From Farysia itapuensis (Eukaryota; Basidiomycota; Ustilaginomycetes; Ustilaginales; Ustilaginaceae), in NCBI GenBank assembly GCA_023212645.1, contig JALBYC010000007.1, positions 124,001-188,000 on the forward strand: a DNA stretch of 64,000 bases, written 5' to 3'. Positions 36,729 to 46,607 of the stretch are shown here, in pieces. The notes beneath the pieces were generated by a model. The model was not told the DNA's origin and did no database searches. It worked only from the letters and a program-made list of their open reading frames with translations. Positions within the stretch are counted from its first letter, which is position 1; every line of letters starts with the position of its first letter. Both the position numbers and the translations under genes were made by a program.

Positions 36729-39338
36729 ATGGTAGAGAAGGTCAGGAAGAGGGGCAAGAAAGTGTCCAAACAGCGCAAGCTGAACCAGGAATCCAGCGCT
36801 CAGGCTGAGTCCTCTTTTCCGAAACCATCAACTCCTGCTGAGAATGACGCAAACGCAAATTATATACCTCTAGGCACCGATGCCGATACACAGGTTGAAC
36901 AGGAAGTTACGCCAAATTGGGTCAGGCTCGAGGAGCGAGCATCGAAGGCGGCAGTCGAAGCTCCCTTTGGCTATGTGGATGCGGAGGTCAAGGCTTACTT
37001 TCGCGCTGGCTACGATCGTATCAACGAGCTTGAGAGTCAAGGGTACTCTTCTCCCAACATTGTATCCGCTCTGAAACTAGGGGGCGCGACTGGCAAGACG
37101 AAACAAGACGACACAGAAGATGAACTCGGTCTCCTACTCCAAGCAACGCTGCAAGAGATGGATGGTAAAGAGCTCTCCTTATGCACAGATCCAGACACGT
37201 CGGTCATCGTCGAAGGCGTCCTCCACCGTCTGCCGGTCAAACCAATGCGGGTTTACGTAGACCGTCTTTCAGGCAACTTTACCAAGCTCGCAAGGCACAG
37301 ATTTGGCAGCCACGTCGTGCAAGCTGCGCTCTCTGCTCTCCAAATGGGCACGACGCTTGAGCACGCTTCCAAAGATGATCTGCTAGGCACTAGCGTCAAC
37401 CCAAGCAAGACGCGGAAGACCAAGAGTAAAACCGACTCTGCGGTGATTGTCAACGAAGATGGCATCTTGCGGTCGTCAACTCAATTGCTCCTCGACATTA
37501 CAGATGAACTTGCGCCCGAACTACTGTCCCTGGTTGCTGATCCGTTCGGCTCCCATGTGATTCGTACCCTCCTGGCGGTCTTGACTGGCAGAAACGTTTC
37601 TGCAGCAAGTGCAGCGGAGAGATCCAAGCGCAGTGCCAAGTTCAGAACCAAAAAAGGACCAAGTAGTGTAGCCACTCGCGCTAACGCTTCCGAACTAACC
37701 GAGGACTTGGTAGTAGCCATTCCAGACACATTCCTCGTTCGCGCGAGAGAACTGCATCTTACCGTTCTCGAGCAGACCGATGCTACTGAGATCAAGAGAT
37801 GGGCGACCGACCCTGTCGCCTCGCCACTACTGCAACTCATGATCGATATCGAAGCTGAATTTCGCTTACCTTCAACATCTGCAACTTCCTCCCACTGGAA
37901 CGATTCGTTGCTCAATACTGTGCTCGACGGACTGGTCACAGATTCGCTTGAACAGCATGACGTTTCGCTGAACAGCACAGACAAAACGAGCAAGCGCAAG
38001 GATCATCTCGAATCATCACTCCGTGACTCGGTCGCTTCTCACGTCCTCCAGCTCGCTCTGTCCTATGCTCCTAGCTCTACCGTGTCCCTGTTCTTTGCAG
38101 TATACGTCGCAGGAAGAATGGGCAAGCTTTGCATACACCCAGCAGCTAACCATATTGTCTCGGCTTTGATCGACCTGCTGGCAGCGTCGGATCTCGAGAA
38201 AGCAGTGACCGAAATGAGCATGATCGGAACAAGCATGGTCAAAGAGAAGATGGTGGGATGCTTGCAGGCTCTCGTTGACCGAATCTCTTCTTTCGACCAG
38301 AGTGACTTATCGAAGGAGCTACTGCGAAAGGTGTCTGATGTCGTTGTGGGAGCATTCGAATTGACATCTGAGGAGGATGATTCAAGCGCTGACAAAGCGG
38401 AGGATAGCAAGCTGTTAGTTCCGGCGATGCTCGCTCTCCAGAACAAGAAAACTTTCGTAACCCGAGGACAGAGAAATCGGGCAAACAAACGTGGCCATAA
38501 ACGCTCGCGAGACGGCTCAATTCGAAAGAACAAGACCGCTACGGCGCCAGGCGACGACGAGGACAGTAACGAAGACGAGGTCGATGACGCGGAAATGACT
38601 GAATCACTCAACCCGACGGGATGGACGATGGACGAGTCGCATGAGATGACCAGTGCGGAAGCGACGATGCAGGGTAGCTTGCTTCTACAGTCGTTTCTTC
38701 GGATGCCCGGCTCAAGCACTCCTTCAGCCGTGCGCGCACCAGTCCGCAACGGTTTACCACGCGCTGCGCCTCCAGTCGAGCCTGCCTATGGCTGCACGTT
38801 GGTCTATGATTCCTTGCTAGCATTGCCAACGCTCGTACCTCTGGTCAAGAATTCCATTGCAGTTCATGTCTTGATCGCCGCCTTGAACCCTGCCCTTCCG
38901 CCCTCCGCCTCCGCGCCGAAACGCAAGCTATTCACAGCTCTGCTTTCGCGTCTTTCCGCTTTCTGTGGCGACAAGTATGGGTCTCGGCTGGCTGACTACA
39001 TGTGGGCGTCAGCTGACGGCTATCAGCGCGAAAAGATTGTCACCGCCGTCATTGAACACAACACGGAGATTCTCAAGTCGCAATACGCTGGATTTTTCAC
39101 GAACAAGCTCAACCTGCAGCTGTACCGCAAAGGGCGCATTCGTGAATGGACAGCTTGGGCAAAGACTCAACAGTCGGCTGGCGCTGATGCCATCGACCAC
39201 TCGCGCACCAAGCACGCCGTGTCCTCTGGCCCTAGCAAGAACCGCATTGTGATCCAAGTGTCAAAGCCCACCAACAAGAGCAGCAAGACCAGATCACAAA
39301 TCGATACAGAGCTCGACGCTATTTTGGAAAACCTGTAG
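36729..39338 (+). CDS. NOP9: Nop9, Pumilio-repeat nucleolar protein for 40S assembly
   Basis: An 869-residue Nop9 from the ATG at 36729. It is a nucleolar RNA-binding protein with Puf-like repeats that binds pre-18S rRNA near ITS1 and keeps Nob1 from cutting too early. The N-terminus is basic (MVEKVRKRGKKVSKQRKLNQ) and may act in nucleolar import. NWVRLEERASKAAVEAPFGY and AEVKAYFRAGYDRI are close to the yeast start. Puf-like repeats show as KLARHRFGSHVVQAALSAL, LLSLVADPFGSHVIRTLLAV, SLRDSVASHVLQLALSYAPS, LCIHPAANHIVSALIDLLAA and DKYGSRLADYMWASADGYQR. Basic and acidic insertions interrupt the repeats, mainly near residues 220-245, 295-320 and 575-640 (KRGHKRSRDGSIRKNK then DDEDSNEDEVDD). No intron. 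The stop is 281 bp before the microprotein gene. Confidence 0.95.
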   Translation: MVEKVRKRGKKVSKQRKLNQESSAQAESSFPKPSTPAENDANANYIPLGTDADTQVEQEVTPNWVRLEERASKAAVEAPFGYVDAEVKAYFRAGYDRINELESQGYSSPNIVSALKLGGATGKTKQDDTEDELGLLLQATLQEMDGKELSLCTDPDTSVIVEGVLHRLPVKPMRVYVDRLSGNFTKLARHRFGSHVVQAALSALQMGTTLEHASKDDLLGTSVNPSKTRKTKSKTDSAVIVNEDGILRSSTQLLLDITDELAPELLSLVADPFGSHVIRTLLAVLTGRNVSAASAAERSKRSAKFRTKKGPSSVATRANASELTEDLVVAIPDTFLVRARELHLTVLEQTDATEIKRWATDPVASPLLQLMIDIEAEFRLPSTSATSSHWNDSLLNTVLDGLVTDSLEQHDVSLNSTDKTSKRKDHLESSLRDSVASHVLQLALSYAPSSTVSLFFAVYVAGRMGKLCIHPAANHIVSALIDLLAASDLEKAVTEMSMIGTSMVKEKMVGCLQALVDRISSFDQSDLSKELLRKVSDVVVGAFELTSEEDDSSADKAEDSKLLVPAMLALQNKKTFVTRGQRNRANKRGHKRSRDGSIRKNKTATAPGDDEDSNEDEVDDAEMTESLNPTGWTMDESHEMTSAEATMQGSLLLQSFLRMPGSSTPSAVRAPVRNGLPRAAPPVEPAYGCTLVYDSLLALPTLVPLVKNSIAVHVLIAALNPALPPSASAPKRKLFTALLSRLSAFCGDKYGSRLADYMWASADGYQREKIVTAVIEHNTEILKSQYAGFFTNKLNLQLYRKGRIREWTAWAKTQQSAGADAIDHSRTKHAVSSGPSKNRIVIQVSKPTNKSSKTRSQIDTELDAILENL

Positions 39339-39619
39339 AATTTACACCTAATACACAGTGCTTACAGAAGTCTTCCACAGGTATACCAAGTGTGTGTGAG
39401 AGAGAGGCTGGGTTGGGACGAAGCCGGAAGTTGGTACCTGCTGAGGAGCCTAAAATGAGAGAAACCCGAGTTCCGTCATCCGTGCTGTGGGTTGGGAGGA
39501 CCCTGAACCGCTTCTTCGCGCTTCTCTTTCTACTCCCCCCGTCTCCCCTTCTGTCATACATCTTGGGGTGTCCGGGCCAGCACATTCACACGCTCATAAT
39601 CACCCCGACATCAAAAAGA

Positions 39620-39876
39620 ATGGCGGGAAGACCACCACTGACACTGCAGCAACGACGTGTTCGGGTAAGCTTTCGCTCGTTCTTTTAGCGCTGCAGACCC
39701 CTTTCTCACCCCTGGTGCTTCTTGCACTCTTTCACACTTTTCGTCATGGGCAGACAATCGTGTTCACGTTCCCGATCTTGATAGTCACCTCATCAATCCT
39801 CTACAAGAGACTGTACCTTGGCGAAGAACAGCGGAAGCTACCCCCACGAGGCAAGATTCTCCCTCCACCCGCCTGA
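39620..39876 (+). CDS. 55-residue single-pass membrane microprotein, 2 exons
   Basis: Exons 39620-39664 and 39754-39876 (89-bp intron, GTAAGC donor, CAG acceptor, phase 0) give a 55-residue protein. It starts MAGRPPLTLQQRRVR, crosses the joint into TIVFTFPILIVTSSILYKRL and ends YLGEEQRKLPPRGKILPPPA. One membrane helix (about residues 16-33) is flanked by a basic N-terminus and a basic C-terminal tail. I recall similar short fungal proteins with an LTxxQRR...YLGEEQRK layout but no established name, so I leave it unnamed. Mitochondrial or ER membrane insertion is possible. It sits between NOP9 and the ASH-domain gene, 119 bp from the latter's stop. A clean splice joining a hydrophobic helix and a good ATG context (AGAATGGCG) support it. 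Confidence 0.65.
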
Positions 39877-39995
39877 AGTTGCTTGTACAGTCAAAACAAC
39901 GATCGAGAGCCAGGACTACAGGCAATTAAACAGGTCATTAATTCGAATGTAGAGCAGAAGGTTGTATCGAGATACTAGGTATAGCAGCATGGGGT

Positions 39996-42900
39996 CTAGT
40001 CGGTGAGTGGGGAGAATACGACTGCGTCGATAGGAAAAGGATCTGGGTCTGCACTTGCAGAGCAGGTGACGGCCGAAGGCAGATCGAACTCGACAAGTGC
40101 CGTGAGGAGGACAGTCTTGGTCTCGTCCTGATTCTTGACTTCGTGCACTTTGACGGGGACCGCCACTTCTTCAATGCCCGCTTTGTTGTCTGTTCGACGG
40201 TCTGACGGGTCATCCGTATTAGACGGGATCGCTGACTGAACAGCGGCTGGACGTACGCGAAGGATGAGCCGCTTACTCTGGTTGGGCGCGAGCGAGCATG
40301 TGACGGTAGACGAGACACGCTTAAGATCTTTCGTCTTTTCCGCCTGTCTCGTTTCCGGTTCCGCAGGGATTTCTATGGATGTCGGGGCTATCGCGCTCTC
40401 GGCACCTTCGTCATCTGGCGCGGCCAGAGTCGGTGGCTTCATGCCAAGCGCAGTCAGTCGCTCTTCGTACTTCTTCACCTTGTCGTCGTTGCCCTTGCGG
40501 TGAGCGATTTTGAGCTTTTGTGATACATTCTCGATCTCTTCTTCTTCTTCTTTCGAAAGCGTGCCACGCACAGCTCCGTCATTCGCGGTAGACAGGCCCA
40601 CATCGATGAGACAGCGCTGATGCAAAAGCCCGTGCGGGTCAACAGCAATGACAAATGATCTTGGCTTGTTGGTTGTATTGGTCAGGACGAAGCTTTCCGG
40701 TGTCGACAGCTTGCCAGGCGAGCAGGCGCCAAAATTGATGCTTTCCGGGTCTACTGCAAAGTTGGGCACCTTGCGCACATTTGCCTTGAGTACCACCGTC
40801 TGATCAGTGTCGCGGTCAGCCACATTTTCCACCACCAACTTCTCTTGAAACTGGCCAGACATGGAAGGCAAAAAGACAAATTCGACTTCCCGCTTGCCGT
40901 AGCCAGGCACAACACCATATCTGCCACTGCTCAACTTGATGTCGCCGCTGGCAATGCTCCCACTCTTGCGGATGCAGTATCGAAGCGCCCATTCGCTTCG
41001 ATTCTGAATCACGATGCGTCGTACCTTGGAGTCACCCTTCTCCATGTGTCCAAAGTTGATGTGTGGTTGCCCGAGCTCCAACAGGCTTCGGCAGGTATTG
41101 GAGCGGAGCATGAGATCGCGTACGGGCAATTCGTCCGACTCGAGCTCCGCCATCCCGGCAAATTCTGGGGATTGTTTGACCGTCTCGAGATCAAAGTCGA
41201 TGAGTCGCATGAAGATGCGCGAGTCCTGCTTTCTGGCATTACCTTGGACGTGCGGGCGTGTGCTGCCGCTCGGATGATATACTGCAATGACTTGCCGTTC
41301 CGATAGCGCCGGTAGCTGCAATACCTCCAGAGGGACCAGCTTGCCTGCGTCCACTGAGCTTTGAAGCTCCCGGCGCAAGTTGATCTCGGTTCGAACGAAC
41401 TGCTCTTCTGACTCGGGACTTCCCAAGAAAAACGTGCTCAAAACATTGTTCTGTGCCTCTACTGCAGCGAGCAGGTCGTCGAGAGACAATCGAGAGACGT
41501 CAACTGCATTCGAGAGGATCGGCGGAGCCTTTCTCTTGCCTGTGAGAGCGGGAGAGAAGTGGACTCGGGCGGCGGTATCGGCTTTGGCTTCTTTGGCGTT
41601 CTTGCCCGGAGTTCGAATGGCAGACGCAGGTTGTGACTTACTGGCGGCTTTTGTCGAAGAAGCCTTAATTTTGATCTCCTGTGCAAGTGGCGAAGGGATT
41701 CGCTTCAGCGCGTTCCCAAGGTCAGGACTACACGCAGGATCATTTAGGCTATGAGCAGTTTTGCTGGAGGCAGAGACGTCTTTGGTCTTACTGGACGTGG
41801 CCTTATTCGACTTCGGCCCTCTCGTCTTTGTCTCTCCATCAATCAGCGCGTGAGATTTGGCCGTTGTCAGTCCGAGACTCTTCGGCTTTCCACCGGTGAC
41901 GATGTTCTCGAGAAGAGCAAACTTCTTGCTTTTCACTGGGATCCGGCGAGCATCGACGGGCGGTCCCGACGCCAAATCGAGGTATTCGAATTCGCTGATC
42001 AATGTGCGATCCTTGAACGCGATCGATTTTCCGTATCCGACCGTGATCCTTCCCTTGCCGCCCTTTTTGAGGGCAGACATGAGATTGATGTTGACTTTCG
42101 CTTTACTGGATCCACTGCTTTTGCGATTTGCAGAGACGGAAGAGCCGTCTTCCTTCTTGCGAAAGTGGCTGTGCTTTTGGGCAAGCCTCCACGACGCATT
42201 CTCTGCACGAATGGAAGTGGGTGAGTCGACAGAAATGGTCTCAAGGAATCGTTCTTTGAGGTCGGCGCCCTTGATAGGGACCTTGGACGATTTGGTCTTG
42301 CTTTCTGCTGCCTCGGTCGCGCTGGACGCTTCTGGGAGCTCAACACTTGCATACTTGATGCTTGCTTTTCCCGGACCTGGCTTCCGTTCGGAGCGGGAGT
42401 TGTCGTCATCATTGTCGCCTGTCGGTGCCTTGATGTAGAGTGTAACGTCTTCAGAATGGGCTGCCGTGAGTTCTAAAGCCAGTCTTTGCCCTGACACGTT
42501 CTCGATGGTAAAGGTGCGCATCCTGGTCGAGTTGATGTTCACATCGCCAAAGTCGATGAAGTTGGACCCCGTGGGCGTCAAGATGCGGTAGAAAAGCGAG
42601 TGGAAGCTGATACGCTGTTTGTCGACATTTTTCGACCGCACCTCAAAGATCTGGTCTCCCTGCCGGTTGAGCAGATTCGCGACGGTGATCTGCTTGCGGT
42701 AGGTTTCGTTCACTCGACGTGGGAAGGATTCGACCTTGAGGTCAACCGTTTGTAGTGATGGGATCGCTACCTCATCCCGGTACATACTGAGTACCTTGGA
42801 GACAAATCGGAGATCAACACGAGCCGTCAACTCGGACATGTTTGTAACCGAAATGTTGGCCGACTTGCGTGTTCCAACCTGCACTTCTCCAAGATCAATC

Positions 42901-45900
42901 ATCTTGGGACTGATAGCGATGAAGGAAGTGCACGTCCGACTGTGACAGACAACTGTCCTTCTTTCTCGGCCGCCTTTGCTTCGTGTGTTTGCAGAACGGG
43001 CCCGGGCATAATCGAGAGAGACGCGAAACATCCTCTCCACCAATTTTCCGCCCGAAAACTCTTCGTCCCAAGGTACGCGCTGCGGACGATAGCAAACTAC
43101 TACCCGGTACTCCGCACCAGGCCGAAGTAGTAGCTCTTCGAGCTGATTGCTCTGGGCCTGTTCAACATTTCGAAGGCCAGAGAGGGCAGCAGCTGGTGAT
43201 CTATGCTGTCTTGCACTGTTCATAGAGCCGGCATGCGAAGACGTGGCAGGATACGATCCTAATCGACTATCCTGGGATAAGGCAGTATGCTCTGAACGCA
43301 CTGAGAGCCCTTCATCTGTTTGGTCGTCGCCGGCAAGAGAAGCGCCGGTCGGTCGTCCGCGAGAGGCTGATCGAGACATGAAGCTAGACGAGGGTTGACT
43401 GTCTTGATTCGCAGAGGAAGCACTCGTCTGGTCGTACTCGCTGCCGGAGATGACAGATTGAGCGCGATTGAGGTGAAGACGATCGATGAGATTGAAGTGA
43501 TGCGTATCGTTCCGACTCAGATGGGACGACAGCGTACCAATCTTGTCTTGTCCAGCCATGATTGGGGTTTGTTCGGCACTGAAGGATTCGCTGGGCAATC
43601 GCGCCGGCGAATTGTCACGAGACCCAGCCTGGGATGCTACAGAGGATGCATCAACGCCGTCATCTTCCGACCTAGAGCCTCGTCGGCCCCTGCCGATCGG
43701 ATCTTCGTCGGCCAGGGATGACAATTCCAGAATTGGTGGATCAGGAATTGCGCCTTTTGGTATTTGTGCGCGATGCGTTGGAGTCTTGGCTAGTTCAGAT
43801 GGCGTTACCTCTGCAGCATGGCCGACGCTGCTCTCTTCGAATGACGGGAATTTGCTGCGGTCATCTTCGCTGATGGAGGACAAGGCAATCTCACTGTTAG
43901 AAGAACTGGGCGGGATTTCGTCCTGTCCTTGTGCCTCTTCGTCAGCTTGAGGAGCAAGTTCGGCGAGCTGGAACATGACCTCGTAGCCCTTTTGCACACC
44001 GAATGAGACATCCAGCAGCACATCTGCATTATTCTTGAGTACAAGGAGTTGCTTTGTCCAATGACCGCCGTAACAATCTCCAAAGTCGATATAGTCACCG
44101 GAAACGACGGCAAGAGCATCATCTTTAGCGGTGCCGAGCATGTTGGCACGAATAACAACACGGACGCTATTAGAAGCGTTGTGAAGACTGGTGATGGTGA
44201 GTACTTGTTCATAGTCGCGACATGGCTCCTGAGGCTTGAGCGAGATCTGCAAACGTTTGGACTCGAGTCGAGAAAGAGTCAGTGGATTGTAGGGAGGATC
44301 TTGATCTCCCGCCCAGACTGAAGGAATCGAGTGAGAGGTGTCTGCATCCACCAGGCTGATAGGGGGTGTCTGAAGCATGTTTTCGGCTTCTTCCAGTTTG
44401 ACTTGGCAGAAACAGTCGATCTCAGAAAGGTTCCGGAGAGTAAGAGTCTGAGACTGGGATTGACCCACAATCACGTCTCCGAAATCGAGGTTGATGATGC
44501 CGCCAAGGTTGGACTGGGAGGCATCGGTCACAGGTACAGAAGAAATGGCAGCGTCAATGAATGGTCTGCAGCATTGAGCAGCGACAGGGATGCGGATCCT
44601 TTGTGTATCTTTGTCGTCTGGCGAGCCTCGGAGAGCTGACACAGAAGACGCCGCAGTAGAGGATGGGGCGACGTGTGAGCTATGGTAAGAGGCTGGCCTC
44701 GACATTGGGGCCGAATTTGAAGCACTGTCAAAAGTACTTTCGCCCGCAGCTTCTTCTGGGTCAACCTTGGCAAGAGCCCAACTTAAAAGGGTGATGTATC
44801 CGCGAAGACCGAAAGCTTGGTGTAGCGCGCGTGCTGGCTTGCCAGTGGCAGTTTTGCCTGCATGCAGCTCCGGTGCTGAACGAGGAGAGGCGAGTCCAGG
44901 ATCGCTCACGTCGGTGCTCGTGCTGTCGTGATCAGAGTCAGCTGTACTAAATTGGCTCACTCGATCGCCGACAGCAGCTGGAGTCGAGACTGGCGAGCTA
45001 GGACGATTCGCAGTCTGATCGGGACGAGCAAGGTGGCCGGAAATGCTTGGCTCGAATTTGGCTAAACTTAACGGCAAGGGCGATAATGACCCTCCGTACT
45101 GCCACTGCTTTGACCGATAAGCCTCTGCTTCGTCTACAAATTCGACGGGTCGCAGGACGACGTAGACGTTGGTGCTCTGATTTGGCTCTAAAACGAAAGA
45201 GTCGGCGTTCTCAAGATTGGCAATGACGTGTCTCCATCCTCGAAGGTTGGCCGGGACAAAGCCACCGTTTTTCGCCCAAGCAACACTGTTAGAGGGCCAG
45301 GCGACTGGGTCGAAATCGTGCTTCGGAGCTGAGCGTTTGCGTCGCAAGAATGACATTCCTTGGCGCAGGTCGGATTCGAGTCGGACGACGACGCTTTGCT
45401 CGACATTACGATTAGACACTTTGACATGGTGAATGCAGGGTGCATGGTTGATATAGCTTTGCTCGAAGCGCAGGCAATTGGCGACCGAGATGGATACCAG
45501 ACTGGGTCCATGAGACAGGACCTGTAATTCGTCTGTATCGTTGAGTTGTACTGGTCCGATGTGCTGATGTTGCTGTTTGAAGTTGGACTGAGATTGAGTG
45601 TGCGAGGCAGGTCCGGTGCTGGTATAAGAGGAAGCATTGTGAGTCGAGGCCGCGGACGAAGGAGGGTGCGAAGTAGCAGAGAGGCTGTCTGATGAAGAAG
45701 CGGTGCGGTACCGACGAAGTGTCGTGTCGTTTGCATCTGCATTGAGACTGAGCGGCAAGGAGCGAGCCGAGAGACTGTCATCCGCAGATAACATGGTCGC
45801 AGGAAGGGTGGGAGATGTCTGGCCGCTGGAGTGTGTGCTTGTACTCGCAGCACTTTGTGTAGTGGGTGGATTGACAGGGTCTCTACTCTCCGTGTTGGTG

Positions 45901-46103
45901 CGTTGCGCCCCAATGACGGGATTTGTGGCTTGGACAGCTTTGGCTGCGGACCTAGAAGGCCGATCATGTGCTAAAGATTCCTGATCGCCGAGGACCCTTT
46001 CGAAGGCACCAACCCAGGGCTGACGAGCGCCATCGTGACCGTCGCCTGGCTCCTCTTCCAAGTCGAAACGAGGGGACAAGGTCCTATATTGATTGTCAGC
46101 CAT
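39996..46103 (-). CDS. Giant protein with multiple ASH/MSP (Hydin-like) domains
   Basis: A 2035-residue, intron-free frame from the ATG at 46103 (MADNQYRTLSPRFDLEEEPG). At least six Ig-like ASH/MSP-type modules are visible, each opening with an I-x-F-G-D/x-V-x-x-G pattern: INLDFGDVIVGQSQSQTLTL (~535), YIDFGDCYGGHWTKQLLVL (~670), MIDLGEVQVGTRKSANISVT (~1065), FIDFGDVNINSTRMRTFTIE (~1180), HINFGHMEKGDSKVRRIVIQ (~1680) and SINFGACSPGKLSTPESFVL (~1785). ASH domains occur in ASPM, SPD-2/Cep192, Hydin and TRAPP-linked proteins at centrosomes, cilia or membranes. Between them lie Ser-rich disordered regions, for example 720-1000. A helical Glu/Lys stretch (SKEEEEEIENVSQKLKIAHR) is near 1840. No enzyme domain is seen. 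Large fungal relatives probably exist, but I know no named function. A structural role at spindle pole bodies or membranes is conjecture. Confidence 0.82.
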   Translation of the reverse strand: MADNQYRTLSPRFDLEEEPGDGHDGARQPWVGAFERVLGDQESLAHDRPSRSAAKAVQATNPVIGAQRTNTESRDPVNPPTTQSAASTSTHSSGQTSPTLPATMLSADDSLSARSLPLSLNADANDTTLRRYRTASSSDSLSATSHPPSSAASTHNASSYTSTGPASHTQSQSNFKQQHQHIGPVQLNDTDELQVLSHGPSLVSISVANCLRFEQSYINHAPCIHHVKVSNRNVEQSVVVRLESDLRQGMSFLRRKRSAPKHDFDPVAWPSNSVAWAKNGGFVPANLRGWRHVIANLENADSFVLEPNQSTNVYVVLRPVEFVDEAEAYRSKQWQYGGSLSPLPLSLAKFEPSISGHLARPDQTANRPSSPVSTPAAVGDRVSQFSTADSDHDSTSTDVSDPGLASPRSAPELHAGKTATGKPARALHQAFGLRGYITLLSWALAKVDPEEAAGESTFDSASNSAPMSRPASYHSSHVAPSSTAASSVSALRGSPDDKDTQRIRIPVAAQCCRPFIDAAISSVPVTDASQSNLGGIINLDFGDVIVGQSQSQTLTLRNLSEIDCFCQVKLEEAENMLQTPPISLVDADTSHSIPSVWAGDQDPPYNPLTLSRLESKRLQISLKPQEPCRDYEQVLTITSLHNASNSVRVVIRANMLGTAKDDALAVVSGDYIDFGDCYGGHWTKQLLVLKNNADVLLDVSFGVQKGYEVMFQLAELAPQADEEAQGQDEIPPSSSNSEIALSSISEDDRSKFPSFEESSVGHAAEVTPSELAKTPTHRAQIPKGAIPDPPILELSSLADEDPIGRGRRGSRSEDDGVDASSVASQAGSRDNSPARLPSESFSAEQTPIMAGQDKIGTLSSHLSRNDTHHFNLIDRLHLNRAQSVISGSEYDQTSASSANQDSQPSSSFMSRSASRGRPTGASLAGDDQTDEGLSVRSEHTALSQDSRLGSYPATSSHAGSMNSARQHRSPAAALSGLRNVEQAQSNQLEELLLRPGAEYRVVVCYRPQRVPWDEEFSGGKLVERMFRVSLDYARARSANTRSKGGRERRTVVCHSRTCTSFIAISPKMIDLGEVQVGTRKSANISVTNMSELTARVDLRFVSKVLSMYRDEVAIPSLQTVDLKVESFPRRVNETYRKQITVANLLNRQGDQIFEVRSKNVDKQRISFHSLFYRILTPTGSNFIDFGDVNINSTRMRTFTIENVSGQRLALELTAAHSEDVTLYIKAPTGDNDDDNSRSERKPGPGKASIKYASVELPEASSATEAAESKTKSSKVPIKGADLKERFLETISVDSPTSIRAENASWRLAQKHSHFRKKEDGSSVSANRKSSGSSKAKVNINLMSALKKGGKGRITVGYGKSIAFKDRTLISEFEYLDLASGPPVDARRIPVKSKKFALLENIVTGGKPKSLGLTTAKSHALIDGETKTRGPKSNKATSSKTKDVSASSKTAHSLNDPACSPDLGNALKRIPSPLAQEIKIKASSTKAASKSQPASAIRTPGKNAKEAKADTAARVHFSPALTGKRKAPPILSNAVDVSRLSLDDLLAAVEAQNNVLSTFFLGSPESEEQFVRTEINLRRELQSSVDAGKLVPLEVLQLPALSERQVIAVYHPSGSTRPHVQGNARKQDSRIFMRLIDFDLETVKQSPEFAGMAELESDELPVRDLMLRSNTCRSLLELGQPHINFGHMEKGDSKVRRIVIQNRSEWALRYCIRKSGSIASGDIKLSSGRYGVVPGYGKREVEFVFLPSMSGQFQEKLVVENVADRDTDQTVVLKANVRKVPNFAVDPESINFGACSPGKLSTPESFVLTNTTNKPRSFVIAVDPHGLLHQRCLIDVGLSTANDGAVRGTLSKEEEEEIENVSQKLKIAHRKGNDDKVKKYEERLTALGMKPPTLAAPDDEGAESAIAPTSIEIPAEPETRQAEKTKDLKRVSSTVTCSLAPNQSKRLILRVRPAAVQSAIPSNTDDPSDRRTDNKAGIEEVAVPVKVHEVKNQDETKTVLLTALVEFDLPSAVTCSASADPDPFPIDAVVFSPLTD

Positions 46104-46607
46104 TTCGCCTCAATGGAGCTTGAGTGAATGCCAGTTTGGGCACTAGCGCCAGATGAAGAAAAGATCAATGACACATTGAGTCTGATCTTTGGGAAGTGTC
46201 AGTACGGCAGCGGTTGAGCTTGCTTGCTGGCAGTGATGATTGAACAGGCAAAGGCCCCGCCTATTAGGGGGGGGATGGTTTTGCTGAACAGCGGAGGATG
46301 TCGGTCGACTCTGCCAAAACGATTGTCGATTTTGGCGCTTTTGAAAATGCAGCTTTGTTTTGGACCAATTGCTTGATTACAACCAAATGCTTATTTTTTT
46401 TCTCTTTTCAGATTTCAACGACTTTTTCGCTCGTGCGAGCTCGCGAGCTTCGTCCGAGCATGCAGCTCGAGCGAGCTTAGAGCTTGTGCCTGACTCGCCT
46501 TGTCTAACACCACTTTACGCCACACGCAAACGCGCAAAAAGCAGAAAGTGCGCGTCACGCAAAAGCGGCAAAAGTAACACTCCTCCTTCCTCACCTCGCC
46601 AATCGCT
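46104..46607. promoter_or_regulatory. Divergent promoter, ASH protein / CTF8
   Basis: A 504-bp gap between divergent starts. It has an 8-bp G run at 46266-46273, T-runs and ACGCG-like pieces near CTF8, but no perfect MCB box. No gene is seen. Confidence 0.5.
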
